Assembly (NCBI GenBank): GCA_037447655.1
Contig: JBBHKE010002051.1
Location: 1-64,000, forward strand
Source: Zygnema cylindricum
Taxonomy: Eukaryota; Streptophyta; Zygnematophyceae; Zygnematales; Zygnemataceae
Reading direction: 5' to 3'
Length of the DNA: 64,000 nucleotides
Made by a program: the position numbers and the translations under genes. The notes under the pieces are model-generated. The model searched no databases. It saw nothing but the letters and a program-made list of their open reading frames with translations, and was not told the origin of the DNA. Of the stretch, positions 34,830 through 56,772 are shown one piece after another. Numbering within the stretch: position 1 is the first letter of the stretch; every line of letters starts with the position of its first letter.

Positions 34830-36113
34830 TACACCGTGAATCGGTATTGGCGTAATGGACGCTATTTAAGGTACCTTTTTTTTCCCCCAAATTCTTAAAC
34901 AGCATAGATTAGGGTGGAATTCCATTAGAAGAAAAGTGTGGTTCGTTACTGGACGCCGTACAGGTTCGTACCTATTCGTACCACGCCGTACCTTTTTTTT
35001 TTTTTGACAGACGAAAAATCGTTACTGGAAAGCTGTCGGGAAGCTCCATGATGTAGGCGTAATTCCTGGCCGTTGGATATTTCACATTTTCAGATCCGCG
35101 AAGCAATCGCGCACATCATCCAGTGTCACGATAGTCTCCTCGCGAGGAGAGTTGTATGATACTAGACGTGTACCATTGGTACACGTGAAAAAGAAAAAAA
35201 ATATCTGTTTTGAACAAGCGATCACAGGTCTACACGTCGTATAGGCCATGTGCCTACGTCGTACGGTCCATGTGCCGCCTGCCACGCTGGATGCAAGTGA
35301 GCCGAATTTTTTTTCGCACGCTCCGTCTGACATCCACCGACATTCAAAGTTTGCCGCGACCTTCAAAGTTTGCGGCGTCTTTTTGCCATTCCGTTTCGAA
35401 ATTTTGATTTCAGTTTTCAAAATCAAAAATCTGGCCGCAAAATTTACGTACGAATCATTAACTACCTCCGGCCGTACAGATATTTCGTTATGACATTCCG
35501 TTTGAAGATTTTATTTAAGATTTTCAAATCTGGACTCTAACCTACGTGGCGCTAATCATAATTGAGGAAGGTTTGTTACTGGCCCGACAAAATGGAATAG
35601 TCTTCCAGTAAACGCTGCTAGTAGAATTTTCCGTACATTTACTGGGACGGCCTAATGAAATTCCACCCTTATTCTGTTTTTTCTTTTACGCCATTTAGGG
35701 TTATTTTCCAGTTTGTATCATCTAAATAGATTGTTGTACGGTTGATGTCAGACCGTACAAAAATGTACCTTAATTAATGGGTTTTAGTAACCACGGACGC
35801 ATGAGAATATGCGCTCTAAAAAGGGGATTCAATCGGGTTGTCAAAAATCACGTTCTCACATATTCGTCCTGTAACCGCGTTTCGACGGCGTGAACGTACG
35901 ATTTGTGTACGATTTGTCAGATTTTGAACAGAATCTATTAGTGTTGACAAGTTTGGGGCGGGTGTTTATTTATTTTTAAATCCAAATTAGTATAAGTAAA
36001 TATCCAGTATGTATGTTTTTTTTGAAAAAATCCAAATTCTCAATTACCGTAAATAACGGTGATTGTTCCTACACGCTAAAGAAACCTTTACGCGAATAAC
36101 GATTCACGGTGTA
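34830..36113. mobile_element. CACCG-family MITE carrying a nested element
   Basis: Left end CACCGTGAATCGGTATTGGC, right end AATAACGATTCACGGTG, flanked by TA. The 34909-35671 element sits inside, which explains the excess length. Confidence 0.6.
34909..35671. mobile_element. Harbinger-like MITE, TTA target duplication
   Basis: Flanked by TTA (34909-34911 and 35669-35671); ends GGGTGGAATTCCATTAG and CTAATGAAATTCCACCC. Inside are palindromic CTCCTCGCGAGGAG and TGTACCATTGGTACACGTG blocks and many GTAC motifs. A second copy is at 62618-63326 and a truncated inverted one starts at 63327. No transposase. Confidence 0.85.
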
Positions 36114-37258
36114 GCGTTTCCAATTGTTTTTGCACCTTTGTAATGCAGTACGGTCACACGGTCCAGAAAAGCTGCCCTTTGATTGGTTGCTGAACGAAAG
36201 TAAAAAACCATGCCTGCTCCGTCACAACATGGCTTTCCACTTGTACCTCCACTCACCGAAGGCTATTAGGAAACTGTACTTTTTGAGGTTGTACTTTCAC
36301 ATGGATTGGAGCAACCGGCGACGGCAAAATCTCAACTGCATTCTCAGCTGAATACTCAATACTGTCACAAACTCAGCAAATAGTACAGTAGTGTTGTACA
36401 CGTCCGGAGAATAAGACGTACAGTTGAGTGTACATACCGTACATTTATCTGTACTGTCCGTAGAGTTATCGCCGATAATTATCGTTATCGGCATTATCGC
36501 CCATAAGTACCCGATATTATCGGCTACTTATCGGCGATAAGACCGATGTCGATATATCGTACCAATATATCGATTATCGGATACCCGAAAAAGGCCCATA
36601 TCGGTTATTGGCAAATCTCTACCGATACACAACACTACTAATTTGGATCTTTGAAAAAAAAATTGTCGGTCGCAAACAAGCTTACAGTAATATAGGTATC
36701 CGTACAAAACATAACAAATCGTACACAAATCGTACATTCACACAGTCGACACGCGGCTGTCGGACGAGTATGTGCGAACGGGATTTTTTACGATCTAGTT
36801 TTGTTTCCTTTTTGAACGCACATTCTCATGCGCCCGCGGTTACTAAAACTAATTTATTGTACTTTTTAACTTAAAAAGGTACATTTATGTACGGTCTGAC
36901 ATTGACCGTACATCACTCTATTTAAGATAAAGCGTACTGAAAATAACCCTAAATAGAAATAATAAAAAAATAGAATGAACTACACTAATGGAGAATAAAA
37001 AAAAAAAAAGCGGGACGGAATTAGCGTACACAACGCTAATAACGATTGGCGGTGTAGCGTTTCCAATTGTTTTCGCACCTTTGTACTACGGTACGGTCAC
37101 TCGGTCCAGAAAATCTTCCCTTTGATTGGCTGCTGAACGAAAAGGTCAGAAAAGCTAAAAACCATGCCTGCCCCGTCACCACATGGTTTTCCACTTGTCC
37201 CTTCGCTCAGCTTTTCTTTCGGAAGGCTATTAGGAAACTGTACTTTTGAGGCTGTACA
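36112..37258. repeat. Segmental duplication and inverted block in the composite region
   Basis: A segment beginning TAGCGTTTCCAATTGTTTT and ending near GGAAACTGTACTTTT occurs at 36112-36290 and again at 37055-37250, each just after a MITE right end. Sequence at 35690-35935 recurs inverted at about 36705-36990 (shared CGTACAAATCG-type, ATTCTCATGCG and AATAACCCTAAAT blocks). Together these make nested, repeatedly rearranged transposon DNA. Confidence 0.65.
36465..36641. mobile_element. hAT-like element fragment
   Basis: Clustered TTATCGG and ATATCGAT palindromes, ending CTACCGATACACAACACTAC. Related to 21962-22143 and to the terminus of the 23178 element. Confidence 0.5.
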
Positions 37259-37480
37259 GTACACAGTGTATCGTTATTAGTGCTGATAACTTTTTCGCCA
37301 CTAAAAACATCTTTTCCCCGTACACACTTGTCCGATTTTCAATTTGAGACCGTCAATCGGAAGCTGAAAGTCCTACCTTTCAATCGAAACCGTCCGATCT
37401 AAAAACCGACAGACGTGTACGGATAAAAGATGTTTAAAGAGACGAATAAAACTTTAACACTGCTAACGATTCACAAGGCA
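37258..37480. mobile_element. Decayed CACCG-family MITE upstream of CNOT11
   Basis: Left end CACAGTGTATCGTTATTAG, then TTTTTCGCCACTAAAAACATC and CCGTACACACTTGTCCGATT; the inverted arm carries GACGTGTACGGATAAAAGAT and ends TGCTAACGATTCAC. Same subfamily as 1864 and 46599. Confidence 0.65.
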
Positions 37481-37685
37481 AATTCTCAACTGAATTCTAA
37501 GCTGAATTCTCAGCTGAATACTGTGACAAACTAAGCAAATATTAAATAGGCTTTAGAATGTAGAATACCAGAAGCCTGCACCTTTACAAGATAGGATCAA
37601 AAAAATATAGATTGGCAGCAAAGGCAGCAGAGGTGAGAAATGATTTAATCACTGCGTGTGGATACTGCTGCTCGTAGGGGGAACC

Positions 37686-37757
37686 GAACTCCCCCTCCCC
37701 CTCTCCTTCCCTCTCCCTCCCTCTCCCTCCCCCCTCCCCTCTCTCTCCCCCTCCCCC
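37686..37757 (+). promoter_or_regulatory. C/T-rich tract just before the CNOT11 start codon
   Basis: About 70 bases of almost pure CCCTCT/CCCCTC end 18 bases before the ATG at 37776. It is either a pyrimidine-rich 5' UTR element or the polypyrimidine tract of a 5' UTR intron, since CCCAAG and CCCAG follow. The frame stays open upstream of the ATG but has no further ATG. Confidence 0.55.
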
Positions 37758-37775
37758 CGACGCCCCAAGCCCAGC

Positions 37776-47477
<9,702 letters not shown>

Positions 47478-49047
47478 GCAGCAATTACAGTGGAAATTGT
47501 ACAAATTATTCTTGATCTGATTTAATGATCATTGGCATGAGAAAGCTCCAGAGAGAAAGTAATGCTTATGGTATTTGAGAAGTATCGTTTTTGGTTTAAT
47601 GGTGTTTTTAATAAGTATTATTTTTGGTATTTGGATGAAAGATGAAGATCTGGATGGAAGACTGATAGTTCATCTGAGCAGGTGGGAATGAAGCAAACAA
47701 AAAGTGAAAATGAAACTGGAAAACTGAACTCTGGAGGAGCGAAGTAGACAAGAAAGGAACTTAACAGAAAGGGGCAAACTATCAAGCAAAAACAAAAAAA
47801 ATGCATCTTGCTAGCCTCCAAGTGAAGTACAATCGGCCATGTGTTCCTCTAATAAATTAGAATTCTGCATTTTCTCGGCTGATGTCTCAGGTGACGTCAG
47901 ATGGTAACAATTTATGCCCCGTGAGTCGCTAACAAGCACTCATCCGAGTTGCTAACAAGCGAATAGGTTCTCAAAGCGAAGAGGTCAATGTTTCACACAT
48001 GGCATGGATGTCCAAAGCTTACAGTGTAAACTGATCTGTGATATTAAAGCATGTCAGTCCATCACTACATTGGGACCCAAAAAGTTTCAGTGCGCACCGT
48101 TGTTTCAAGTTTCACTATACAAGCTGGCAAAAAGGAATTAGTTGTACTCCAGGGCTGCTTTTCAAACATAGTCACATTTTACAAGCTTCAACTCAGGTTG
48201 AATGGAAGACGATTGAGTTCACTAACTTGAGCGCGTACAGTCAAAAATATTTCCAACAGAAAGGGTTAGATCTGTAATTTACTTCAACCGTCCCCTGTAG
48301 AGTGTCAGATTCTGTGAAAATTTAAGACTAATCCAGCGCACGGCAAGAAGGGAAAGAAAATTACTTTTCCGAGACTATGTGGCATGTTTTTCTGATCTAT
48401 ACTCCAAATTCTAATTTTCTAGTGAACAATATTCCAGCTCCAAGTTCTCTAAAAACTTTACACTTAAAAAGATACACAATGCATACAACCTCAGTGAATT
48501 GAATAAAAAAAATTATGTTTTGAGAAATTATCACATTTTCACACACTCAGACCATAGCTAGAGTAAATGAACAATATGTTACGTTGAACAAATAAACAAA
48601 AAAACTGTCCCCAACCATTTTCTTCTCACTGTGTACATTTTGTTCTTACTGATTTTGCATTTCCTTGTTTTCACGTTTCCGTTGGTGATATATATTCAGA
48701 TGATGAGAGCATTTTACAGCCTTCAAACCAAATTCGCCTCATGGGGCACAAATGCGTTATTGGCGCTAAATACGTACATAATCCTGGCTGACATTATATT
48801 CCAATAAAGCCTCACACTAATCTCTGTTTCTAGTTTCTCTAAACTACCCTTAGGACAAATTTGTCCTATCTGCCCAAACAAACTCAGCAGGAAAAAGTCA
48901 TCCTTGTGCCTATCGACCTCTAACCACTCGTATTAACTCAACACAGGCTAGCAGAAGAGGCAGCTGAAAGTACAAAATATGGATTCTGAGAGGTGTTTTT
49001 AACAATTCCCACTCCTACCAGATTATACAACGTTTCCGGCAGGCGAT
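47478..49047. other. Shared 3' region of convergent CNOT11 and BADC
   Basis: About 1.57 kb with no supported gene. AATAAA at 47851-47856, 374 bases after the CNOT11 stop, is a candidate poly(A) signal for CNOT11. I found no AATAAA for BADC on the minus strand here. Confidence 0.5.
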
Positions 49048-52000
49048 TTAAGTCAACTTCTTAATGCCTATAAAGTCGGGACGGACCGCGATCAAAGGCT
49101 CCCCAAACCCAACAGGATCTGTATATAAACAGAAAAAGAAACAGGAACAGAAACATAGATTTTTTTTAAGCTTTCTTTTTCATAACTTTTTTCACTTAGC
49201 TTTCGATGCAAATGAAGAACTAAAAAACAGTCGTGCCATTACACTTCCGATGCAAAAACTTATACAACTTTAGCAACCGGATTGCACACATATTAGAGTG
49301 ACCTTATCCAAATTTACAACTAACAATTCTTTCGAATTTAATGAGTGAACATACATTTACAGAGTAAAACAGCTGCGAAAACCTTATTTAGGTATGTAAA
49401 TGTATATGCAAATGTATGTTTGGGAGTGTATTTATTGAAGCAAATGTTTTTTTCAAAAGTCCCTAATAGTAAGGTGAGCAAATTCCAATAAAGATGTTTC
49501 CCTGGGTCAATACTAAAATTTTAGTGTCAACAGAAATACACCACAATCTATACTCTTATAACAATACATTTTCCTTATAATAATATAACATAATATATTC
49601 TTATAATCATATTATAATATGTTCTTATTTGGGGGGAATGTTTGAATATCTCTTCAAAAGCAAAAAAGTAGACTTCACACCTTAAGAGTAGATAACAGTG
49701 TTGAAACAATAACGTTGCAGTTATAACTTAACAAAAATGAATACGAATCGAGTGAAGCAAGGAAAAAACAACTACACGCAGTTTACAAGACAACCACCTC
49801 AAAAACATTGGTGAAAGAAAAAAAAGTGAAAGAGGACATACCTCCATCTTCAGCCATATACTTCACAACTTCTCCAGCGTGCTCCGACTGCAATGACTCA
49901 ACACAAATACATCAAAATAAACATCTTTTCTCCACCTTTGTTTTGTCCATCTGGTCGCATCTTCAGGCATAATAACCAAACTGACAGAGGCATAATATCT
50001 CTCTGCTCCTTATCTCTCTGGTCTTCCTCCCACATCTACTACCTTCTTGTCGTTTTATCTCAATAGACTTTTGTTCACTAGCTTCATCCTCCAATAAGGC
50101 GAGCCATGGGGCACACCGTAACAGTTACAGCATTTGAAGCCAGTTAACATCAACACCGGAACTTACGCGATCAATTTTGTGAAAAATAAACACATCCACA
50201 GCTATTCAATGTGAGCGGAAATTTATTCACACATTGATTGTACGGACACTTTGAAACTGAATCTCTGATTTCTTCTAATCATGCTGGTGCAGATGGACAC
50301 ACGCCTACGGGATAGCAATGTGAGAGGATTCTAAAAAACGGTTAAAATGGAAAAAGAGTAACCACTACTAAAAACTGCTAAAGAGCCATTTGTAGAACGA
50401 GGAAGTAAACAGACAACCCATTGTTGAAAATTGATTTTATCATCAGATGAATAATGATGCGAACAGCTTCCTTGAAAAAAAAAATTCTGACACGTCTGTA
50501 ACCTACTCTCAGCTGACCACATTTTCCGTCCTTTGCGTCTAGTAGAAAAGATGAAATGCACACCTCAATGGCAAGCTGAGTTCCCAGCTGTTCCAAATAA
50601 CCAACAACTTGTCCAGTCTTCACTTGCACACCCTGTATGTGCAACACAGAAACCATTAGAAGAAACAGATTGTATCAAATCTACTTCCCAAAGCCAAACA
50701 TCACCGTCTCCAGCACCAACCAATAATGCAGGATGCACGAAATCATGGAAAAGTGCATTTTGGTAGTGGTTCCCAGCAAAAATACTCACCTCGGCAACCA
50801 TCGGTCGTCCATGCTTTCCTTTGTAGAAACGACCCTTCCTGAAGATGCCGACCTGTCAAGAGAGCCACATAAGCCAAACCATAAATTAAATGCAGATTGC
50901 ATGCCAGACAGAAAAAAAAACTGCCTGGATCCAGTATATCGAAGAGGATCACATAAAAATTCTAGTGTAACACTATCGAGGTTGTGTTATCTATGCCTCA
51001 AATCTCCAAAATCGCACATTAGCAGAAGTTGGTTTTAAGTGCCACAGAAGACACAAGAAAGAACCGTCAGGGAAAAAAAAGTCAAAAATAGGAAAAATAA
51101 AAAGAACTATACAAATTAGCAGGACTGGCAAATGACCAAACCACCGCCAATTCATAACCTCCACGCACTTACTAGCATACTCCAATAACAAGAATTATAT
51201 GACCTGTAAGCTCTTTGTCTTACAAATCCCGTACCTTAGGGGAACTAACATAAGCCAAGCCCTCGTCCACTTCGTCCTCCTCGCTCTCCTCCACCCTGGG
51301 AGGCTTTGCTACTGGTGGGGGGGGCACAAAAGAGTTGATCATAGGAGGGCTTGGTACCGGTGGGGCTACAGCTATCGGAGCCGCCACACCCCTTACCCCT
51401 TTACTTTCAACATCTCTCCTCACATGAAGCTCAAAGCTACCCACCTGATCACAAGAGTGAGAGAAAGGGTGTGAGAGATATGAGGAAGAAAATCTGTCTA
51501 AATAGGCAAAAATAGAAAATAGGAAGAAAAAGAAAAATTGGTTTCAAAGAAGGCAAGAGGACGGCGAGGTAGAAGTAGAGGTAGAGAGGTAGAGAGGTAG
51601 AGAGGTAAGAGAGGTAAGAGAGGTAGAGAGGTAAGAGAGGTAAGAGAGGTAGAGAGGTAAGAGAGGTAAGAGAGGTAGAGAGAAAGAGGGAGGAAAGAGG
51701 GAGAGGGGAGGGAGAGGGAGGGGGAGGGGGAGAGGGAGAGAGAGGGAAAAGAGTGAATGGAAGAGAGACAACAAAATTAAATTACATGGACAAGATGGAG
51801 AGAAAAAGAAAGTTTTACTGGTAGAGCAACAATGTACCTATGGACCGTTTGGAGGTCAAATCCAGTTTATACAAAGCGTTTCTCAAGTGGATGTTAAAAT
51901 CGAGTTTCTGTATTTGGAAAGAAAGAAATAAAATACGAAACATGTGGAAATAAAAAAGCCCCAATGGGGTAGGTTGAAGGAATGGTAGCCAACAAAAAGA

Positions 52001-55000
52001 TACACTTATTCAGCACATACTCTAAAACTTAAAAAACTGAGATTGATCTCCAAAAAGGGTTTAAACTGGGGGTTAAGGATTCAAGCTGCCGTTTAACATT
52101 TTAAGCTTTACTTAAACCCAATACAGGTTTCACCACCTTGATAATTGAATGGTCTGAGCCTAGATTCGAGCTGCCCAGAACAAACACAGGCAAATTAATA
52201 TTTCAATTACAATAAAAATTGTTAACAAGTGCTTATAACAGAATGCATTGCTACAGCGTGAATTGTTAATTGAGAAAAGGATTTATTTGCGATTCATAAA
52301 TATCTGAATAGCGTGGCACATTCTGAACCTTTGCTACAGCGTGAATTGTTAATTGAGAAAAGGATTTATTTGCGATTCATAAATATCTGAATAGCGTGGC
52401 ACATTCTGAACCTTAAGAATTAGGGTCAAGAAACAAACAACTATTATAATTAACACTGTCTTGTGGTCAGAGGGCAGAGAAAAGAAACAGCAAATTAAGG
52501 TTATTAACACTAACCACACCGACCACTTTCAGAGTTAAAAATAATTAGTGTTCACACTTTAATAAAATTATCTACACTTTTGCTACGTGGCTCATTATGA
52601 GTCATTGAACTAAACAGTGTTATTAACACTAATTTGGTTGTGGATATAAAACACACTACTGGAATTAGAGTGATTGACTCAAATGTCCTTTTTCAGATTG
52701 TGAACTATTTCAAGTTCAACGAATAGGAAGATGACAACAATAATAATCAGCTAAGAACCGCAAGGTCACAAAAATAACAATAGCTAAAGAATACCAACAA
52801 ATAATGCACAAAAGGTGTGGACAAATAGGCCAAAGAAACATTGAACAATCGGAAAAATACTTTTCTTAAATAAAATGAAACAGAAGCATTTTGCAATTCT
52901 TGTTATTTAGGGATCCCCATCAGCCCATGCAAAAGAACCAGAGATAAATTTCGAAGCAGAACCATTTCATGATGATTATTACAGAAGATTGGCCACAAAA
53001 AGCTAAAATAAAAACACAAAGGGAGAGATTGAACTTACAACCTTCACTGATGCTAACATTTATTCAGATCAAACTGAAGAAATGAGTGACAGCAATGTCA
53101 AAAGAAAAAAAAAAAAATAGCCAAGTTATGCAACTCTGTGAAATTAAAACGCCAAGATTTTAGAGTCTGAAATGCAATGCATTAATGAGTACGAACACCA
53201 GGTCATTTGTCTACAGGAAACTGGGTGGAGGAAAAGATACCTTTAATCGGAGTTCAGCAACACTTGTTTCATCACAAAGTTCCATAATCAGCGATTGAAC
53301 CTGACAGCCAATCAGAAACAAAAAACACGAAGCACACTTCAGCATACTATACAAAAAAAAAAAACAGAGGCCTGCCTTTCTAAACTAGCATCCACCATCC
53401 ACAGAGATTTAACTTTTGCAAATGAAATTAACTATAGTTGTTGAAAAAAATCCCGTTTTGCAATATCATTTAACTCTGTCTTCAGTTATGCTCAATGGGA
53501 GCAACTAACCTCAAAAGCGTTAGGAATTAAAGATGCATCCTCCTCTTCCGTTTCCACTTCATCAACAACATCATCCTCGATGCTGTCTGGCAATGTCAAC
53601 TCAGTTGCAAGTTCTGACATCACAGACAAACACGTGTACGCTTCAGTATTTTGAAAGTAAACGTGCGTATTACATATTAGGGCGAACACAAGGTATTAGG
53701 GCGAACACAAGTACCTATGTTTGAAGACCACACCAACGAGTGGAAACTCATAGAAAATATCCATTAAACAGAAATAACAGGAAAGGAATAGATAGAAGGC
53801 TGACTTACAAAATACAAAAGACAAATGCAAAAACAAACGAACAACTTCAAAATAAGGAAGATAACGGACTGAAGTAAAGAAGGTTGGATATTATTAGTAT
53901 TGCCAGGATAAGAAAACGTATACAAATAAAAGATAAACGTGAAAGGGGGAGTGAGAAATCAACTATGCAAAGGGCTGACACTGCATTCCTAACTACTGGC
54001 AATCATTAGAAACAGAGGAATGCACACTCTTACCTCTGGTTCATTCATTTAGAAAATTTCATTGATTTTCACACTTATCCTACAACCGACATAAAACCTA
54101 CATTCTTCCAGCTGCGTTGGTAATTCTCGTCTTTCTTGTTTCAAAAACATTACAAAATCATTCGTGATTTATAAAATCCAAAACAACGGCAATGCTTAAT
54201 TCATCCTAAAAGTGGTGCCCAACCAGAGATTGCTTCACACATTTTAGAGCAGGTGATGAAAAATTCATTTGGAATGGACAAAACTACAGCAGCAAAGCAT
54301 TAAAGACACCTCTAACCAAGACACATCTACTTTCCAGCTCCTTTCACCTTCGGTGGTAGCAACAGATGCCACATAAAGAGGGCGGTGATTGAGACTATGG
54401 TTGTTGCCAGCGGAGCTTCTTGGCCTGTGAAGGGAGCGCCTAGTAATGCTCAATCCCTTATGTAGCCTGACTGATGTTGAAGATAGGTCTTTCGTAGAAA
54501 CTGGTCCCAACAGTGAAGCTGAGATTGCGGCTCCTTTAGCTGCGACTGCAAATGAGAGAAACAAAAGGGCGAGAGACAGAAAAGAGAGAGACCAGACAAT
54601 CAGCCGCATAAAAAATAAACATTATCGCAACCAAAAATCTTATAGCAGCTTGAGAAAAATAAAATAAAGGATGTATGCAGATGATACCAGACTCAAAAGC
54701 TACAAATATCCTTCAACCTTCTTGAAGATAGAAAAGACTGGGTTCAAGGTCGTAGGACTTCAAGCTCTATAGCTTCTATTTTCTAAGAAACCAAATCTTT
54801 GTTCTAAACAAGTCTACATTCCAAGAAAACAGAAAGAACCGTCGTTGGAATAAAGACAAATGCACTGCTAAACATGTTTTGCACTTGCATCTTCTTGACC
54901 AGGCAACTCAGCCCAGCCGTCAGTGTAAAACGCATAAGCACAAAAAAATGCATAAGTTACAGCTTAGACGTCCACTTTCTGTTCAGCTAATATGCTGATA

Positions 55001-55234
55001 TTGAAATATATGAGCAAACAAACCAGCAGCCTTTCCTCCAAGAAAGATATAGAGCTGCTAGGTCACAGTGACACTGCACAAAAACGACTTAGGTATGCTT
55101 GATACTAAGACGATCTCTTGAGACTGTAAAATCTAAAATGGAATACATGTACACTTTTCGACATAGTTTTTATAGTTTGAGTAAAAGTTAGAAGTAGGCG
55201 TCTAACCTGCAGGACAGAACGCTAAGGTTGCCAT
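49048..55234 (-). CDS. BADC: BADC protein, non-biotinylated BCCP-like regulator of plastid ACCase
   Basis: Plant BADC proteins resemble the biotin carboxyl carrier subunit of plastid acetyl-CoA carboxylase, bind the complex without carrying biotin, and restrain fatty acid synthesis. Exons in transcript order: 55234-55207, 54545-54348, 53613-53510, 53300-53241, 51444-51235, 50852-50790, 50632-50564, 49887-49842, 49118-49048. All GT-AG, phases agree, 282 aa, as in plant BADCs. Seen: MATLAFCPA then a Ser/Arg-rich stretch fitting a plastid transit peptide (about residues 1-70), an acidic region, VQSLIMELCDETSVAELRLK, VGSFELHVRRD, a Pro/Ala linker, VGIFRKGRFYKGK, then the biotinyl-type fold GQVVGYLEQLGTQLAIESEH, GEVVKYMAEDGDPVG, PLIAV. 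Where true BCCP has the biotinylated Lys in AMKLM this protein has EQLGTQL, so it cannot be biotinylated by that motif. The tiny first exon (28 bases) is chosen because its phase and ATG fit; it is the least certain part. Confidence 0.93.
51564..51735 (-). repeat. GAGGTAGA/GAGGTAAGA purine array in BADC intron 4
   Basis: About 20 units on the + strand, so a CTCTCTACCTCTCTTAC pyrimidine array on the BADC sense strand; grades into GGGAGA repeats. Confidence 0.85.
52249..52412. repeat. Perfect 82 bp tandem duplication in BADC intron 4
   Basis: Unit starts TTGCTACAGCGTGAATTG at 52249 and again at 52331; I see no difference between the two units. Confidence 0.95.
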
Positions 55235-56361
55235 GGCTTCAGTGATGGCACAGTAACAATGTGATTGCACTGATTACTTGCAAAGAAGAGTTTGCTGGCA
55301 GAAAATTCTTGCTGGACTTAAATTCCAGCAGTAGACTTATGACAGAAATCTTGTTGCTTGACTAGAAAGCCCTTTTTCTTGCTTTTGTGTCCCAGTTCCC
55401 AATCTCTGTGCTAAACTTTTGTCGGTCCATTCACACGTGGTTTTGGAAAAAAATAAGATAGGAAAAACCTTTCCCCGGTTCTACATTCACACGTGTCAAT
55501 CAGGATTGGGATCAACAGATTTACATTGGGGGAAAAAGTTTTCATCCAAATCGTGCGGACTGGTCTAAAAATGTTTTGTTGAACGAAGGCATTTTTACTG
55601 GAATTGAATCGACGGCATGAAGATATCAATGCTGCATCGGACGAACATTTTTATCGATACTTGACTGAGGAGGTGTAGCAGAAATTTATTAATCTAACCG
55701 GATCACACTAATTGGATCAATGGTCGTGAGTTCAACTATACCCTGGAAAGCCGGATGAGTTCACAATTGAGCAGTGGTCGGCACGTTCATATTGGCAACA
55801 GGGCGATTGGCCAAAAGTGAGAGTCCAGTCAGCGAACCCAAAGCCCAACGCAGAGAAGGTCGGACATTGCGTATAGCCAACCACCTGGCGGTTTGAACTT
55901 CTTCCATACACGTGGCTGGTTGCCAGGAGGATGGCTGTTTTACGATAGCGTCCGCCCATAATTAAAACCGCTGACCATTCCGGGATATCCACGCAGAACT
56001 ATTGGGTCAACTTTCTAGGGCAAACGTTCCGTTATGTCATAAACGGGATACATGGACATACCGCAATCCAGTTACAATGCAGGCTATGCAAGCACCGAAT
56101 GAAAGGCAAACAGCGTGCCTAGCGCCGTAGACTCCTTTGTCCAGTTTCGTCTTTAGGGGTTCTATGATTTTTAATTGCAACAAAATTGTATTTACTCAAA
56201 TAGTGTTGAATATTTTCGTAAAGTATTCATCACGGAACTGCAGTATGTTGTTCCGTACTGTTCTATTCTCTGGCCCGTAGAACAAAACAGTTTTCGATCA
56301 AAAAATGACAAAAGTAGAATATCGGCAAGCAGTTTCCAGAAGTTTCCCGTATCGCTATGAA
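55235..56361. other. Upstream of BADC
   Basis: Presumed BADC promoter on the right of 55234. From 55380 on the sequence looks transposon-like (paired ATTCACACGTG near 55430 and 55487, and a short open frame EDINAASDEHFYRYLTEE-like at 55615-55675), but no family could be named and no intact gene is supported. Confidence 0.4.
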
Positions 56362-56580
56362 CCTTAAGCAGAGGTCGCAAAGTCCAAATTTTAGATACCC
56401 GAAACCGACAAAAATATATATATATATATATATATATGAATACCCGACACCGACCGGGTTATGTCACGCTCCTAAATTGTTACCCGTTACCCGATACGCG
56501 TTTACGAAAATAAAAGTTTTAACCGAAACTCGATTTCACGCGACTACCCGTACCCACCCGTACCCGAATAAGTACAAAAT

Positions 56581-56772
56581 TACACCGCTCATTGTTATTA
56601 GCGTCAAATATTTATTAGTTTTAATGGAAAATTATAATTAATAATACTATTTAATGCAAAGAGACGTGGCAGGTTGTAGTCCACGTCTTCAAGTAACGTT
56701 GTTAACTCTATTTTGTGACTTTTGGCTATAAATAGTAGCGACTTATTAACACTAATAACAATGAGCGGTGTA
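56581..56772. mobile_element. CACCG-family MITE nested in the hAT element
   Basis: TA-flanked, 188 bp; left end CACCGCTCATTGTTATTAGC, right end CTAATAACAATGAGCGGTG. Confidence 0.85.

Noticed and set aside
52495-52640. Another CACCG-type MITE in BADC intron 4
   Set aside because: TTATTAACACTAA occurs at both ends but in direct, not inverted, orientation; ends could not be defined.
54265-54609. Protein starting MRLIVWSLSFLSLALLFLS as a signal peptide
   Set aside because: That hydrophobic start is the translated polypyrimidine tract before a TTTGCAG acceptor; the phase fits the 55234-55207 exon instead.
55732-55992. 86 aa minus-strand ORF upstream of BADC
   Set aside because: No recognisable domain, no splice partners, and the surrounding sequence looks like decayed transposon.
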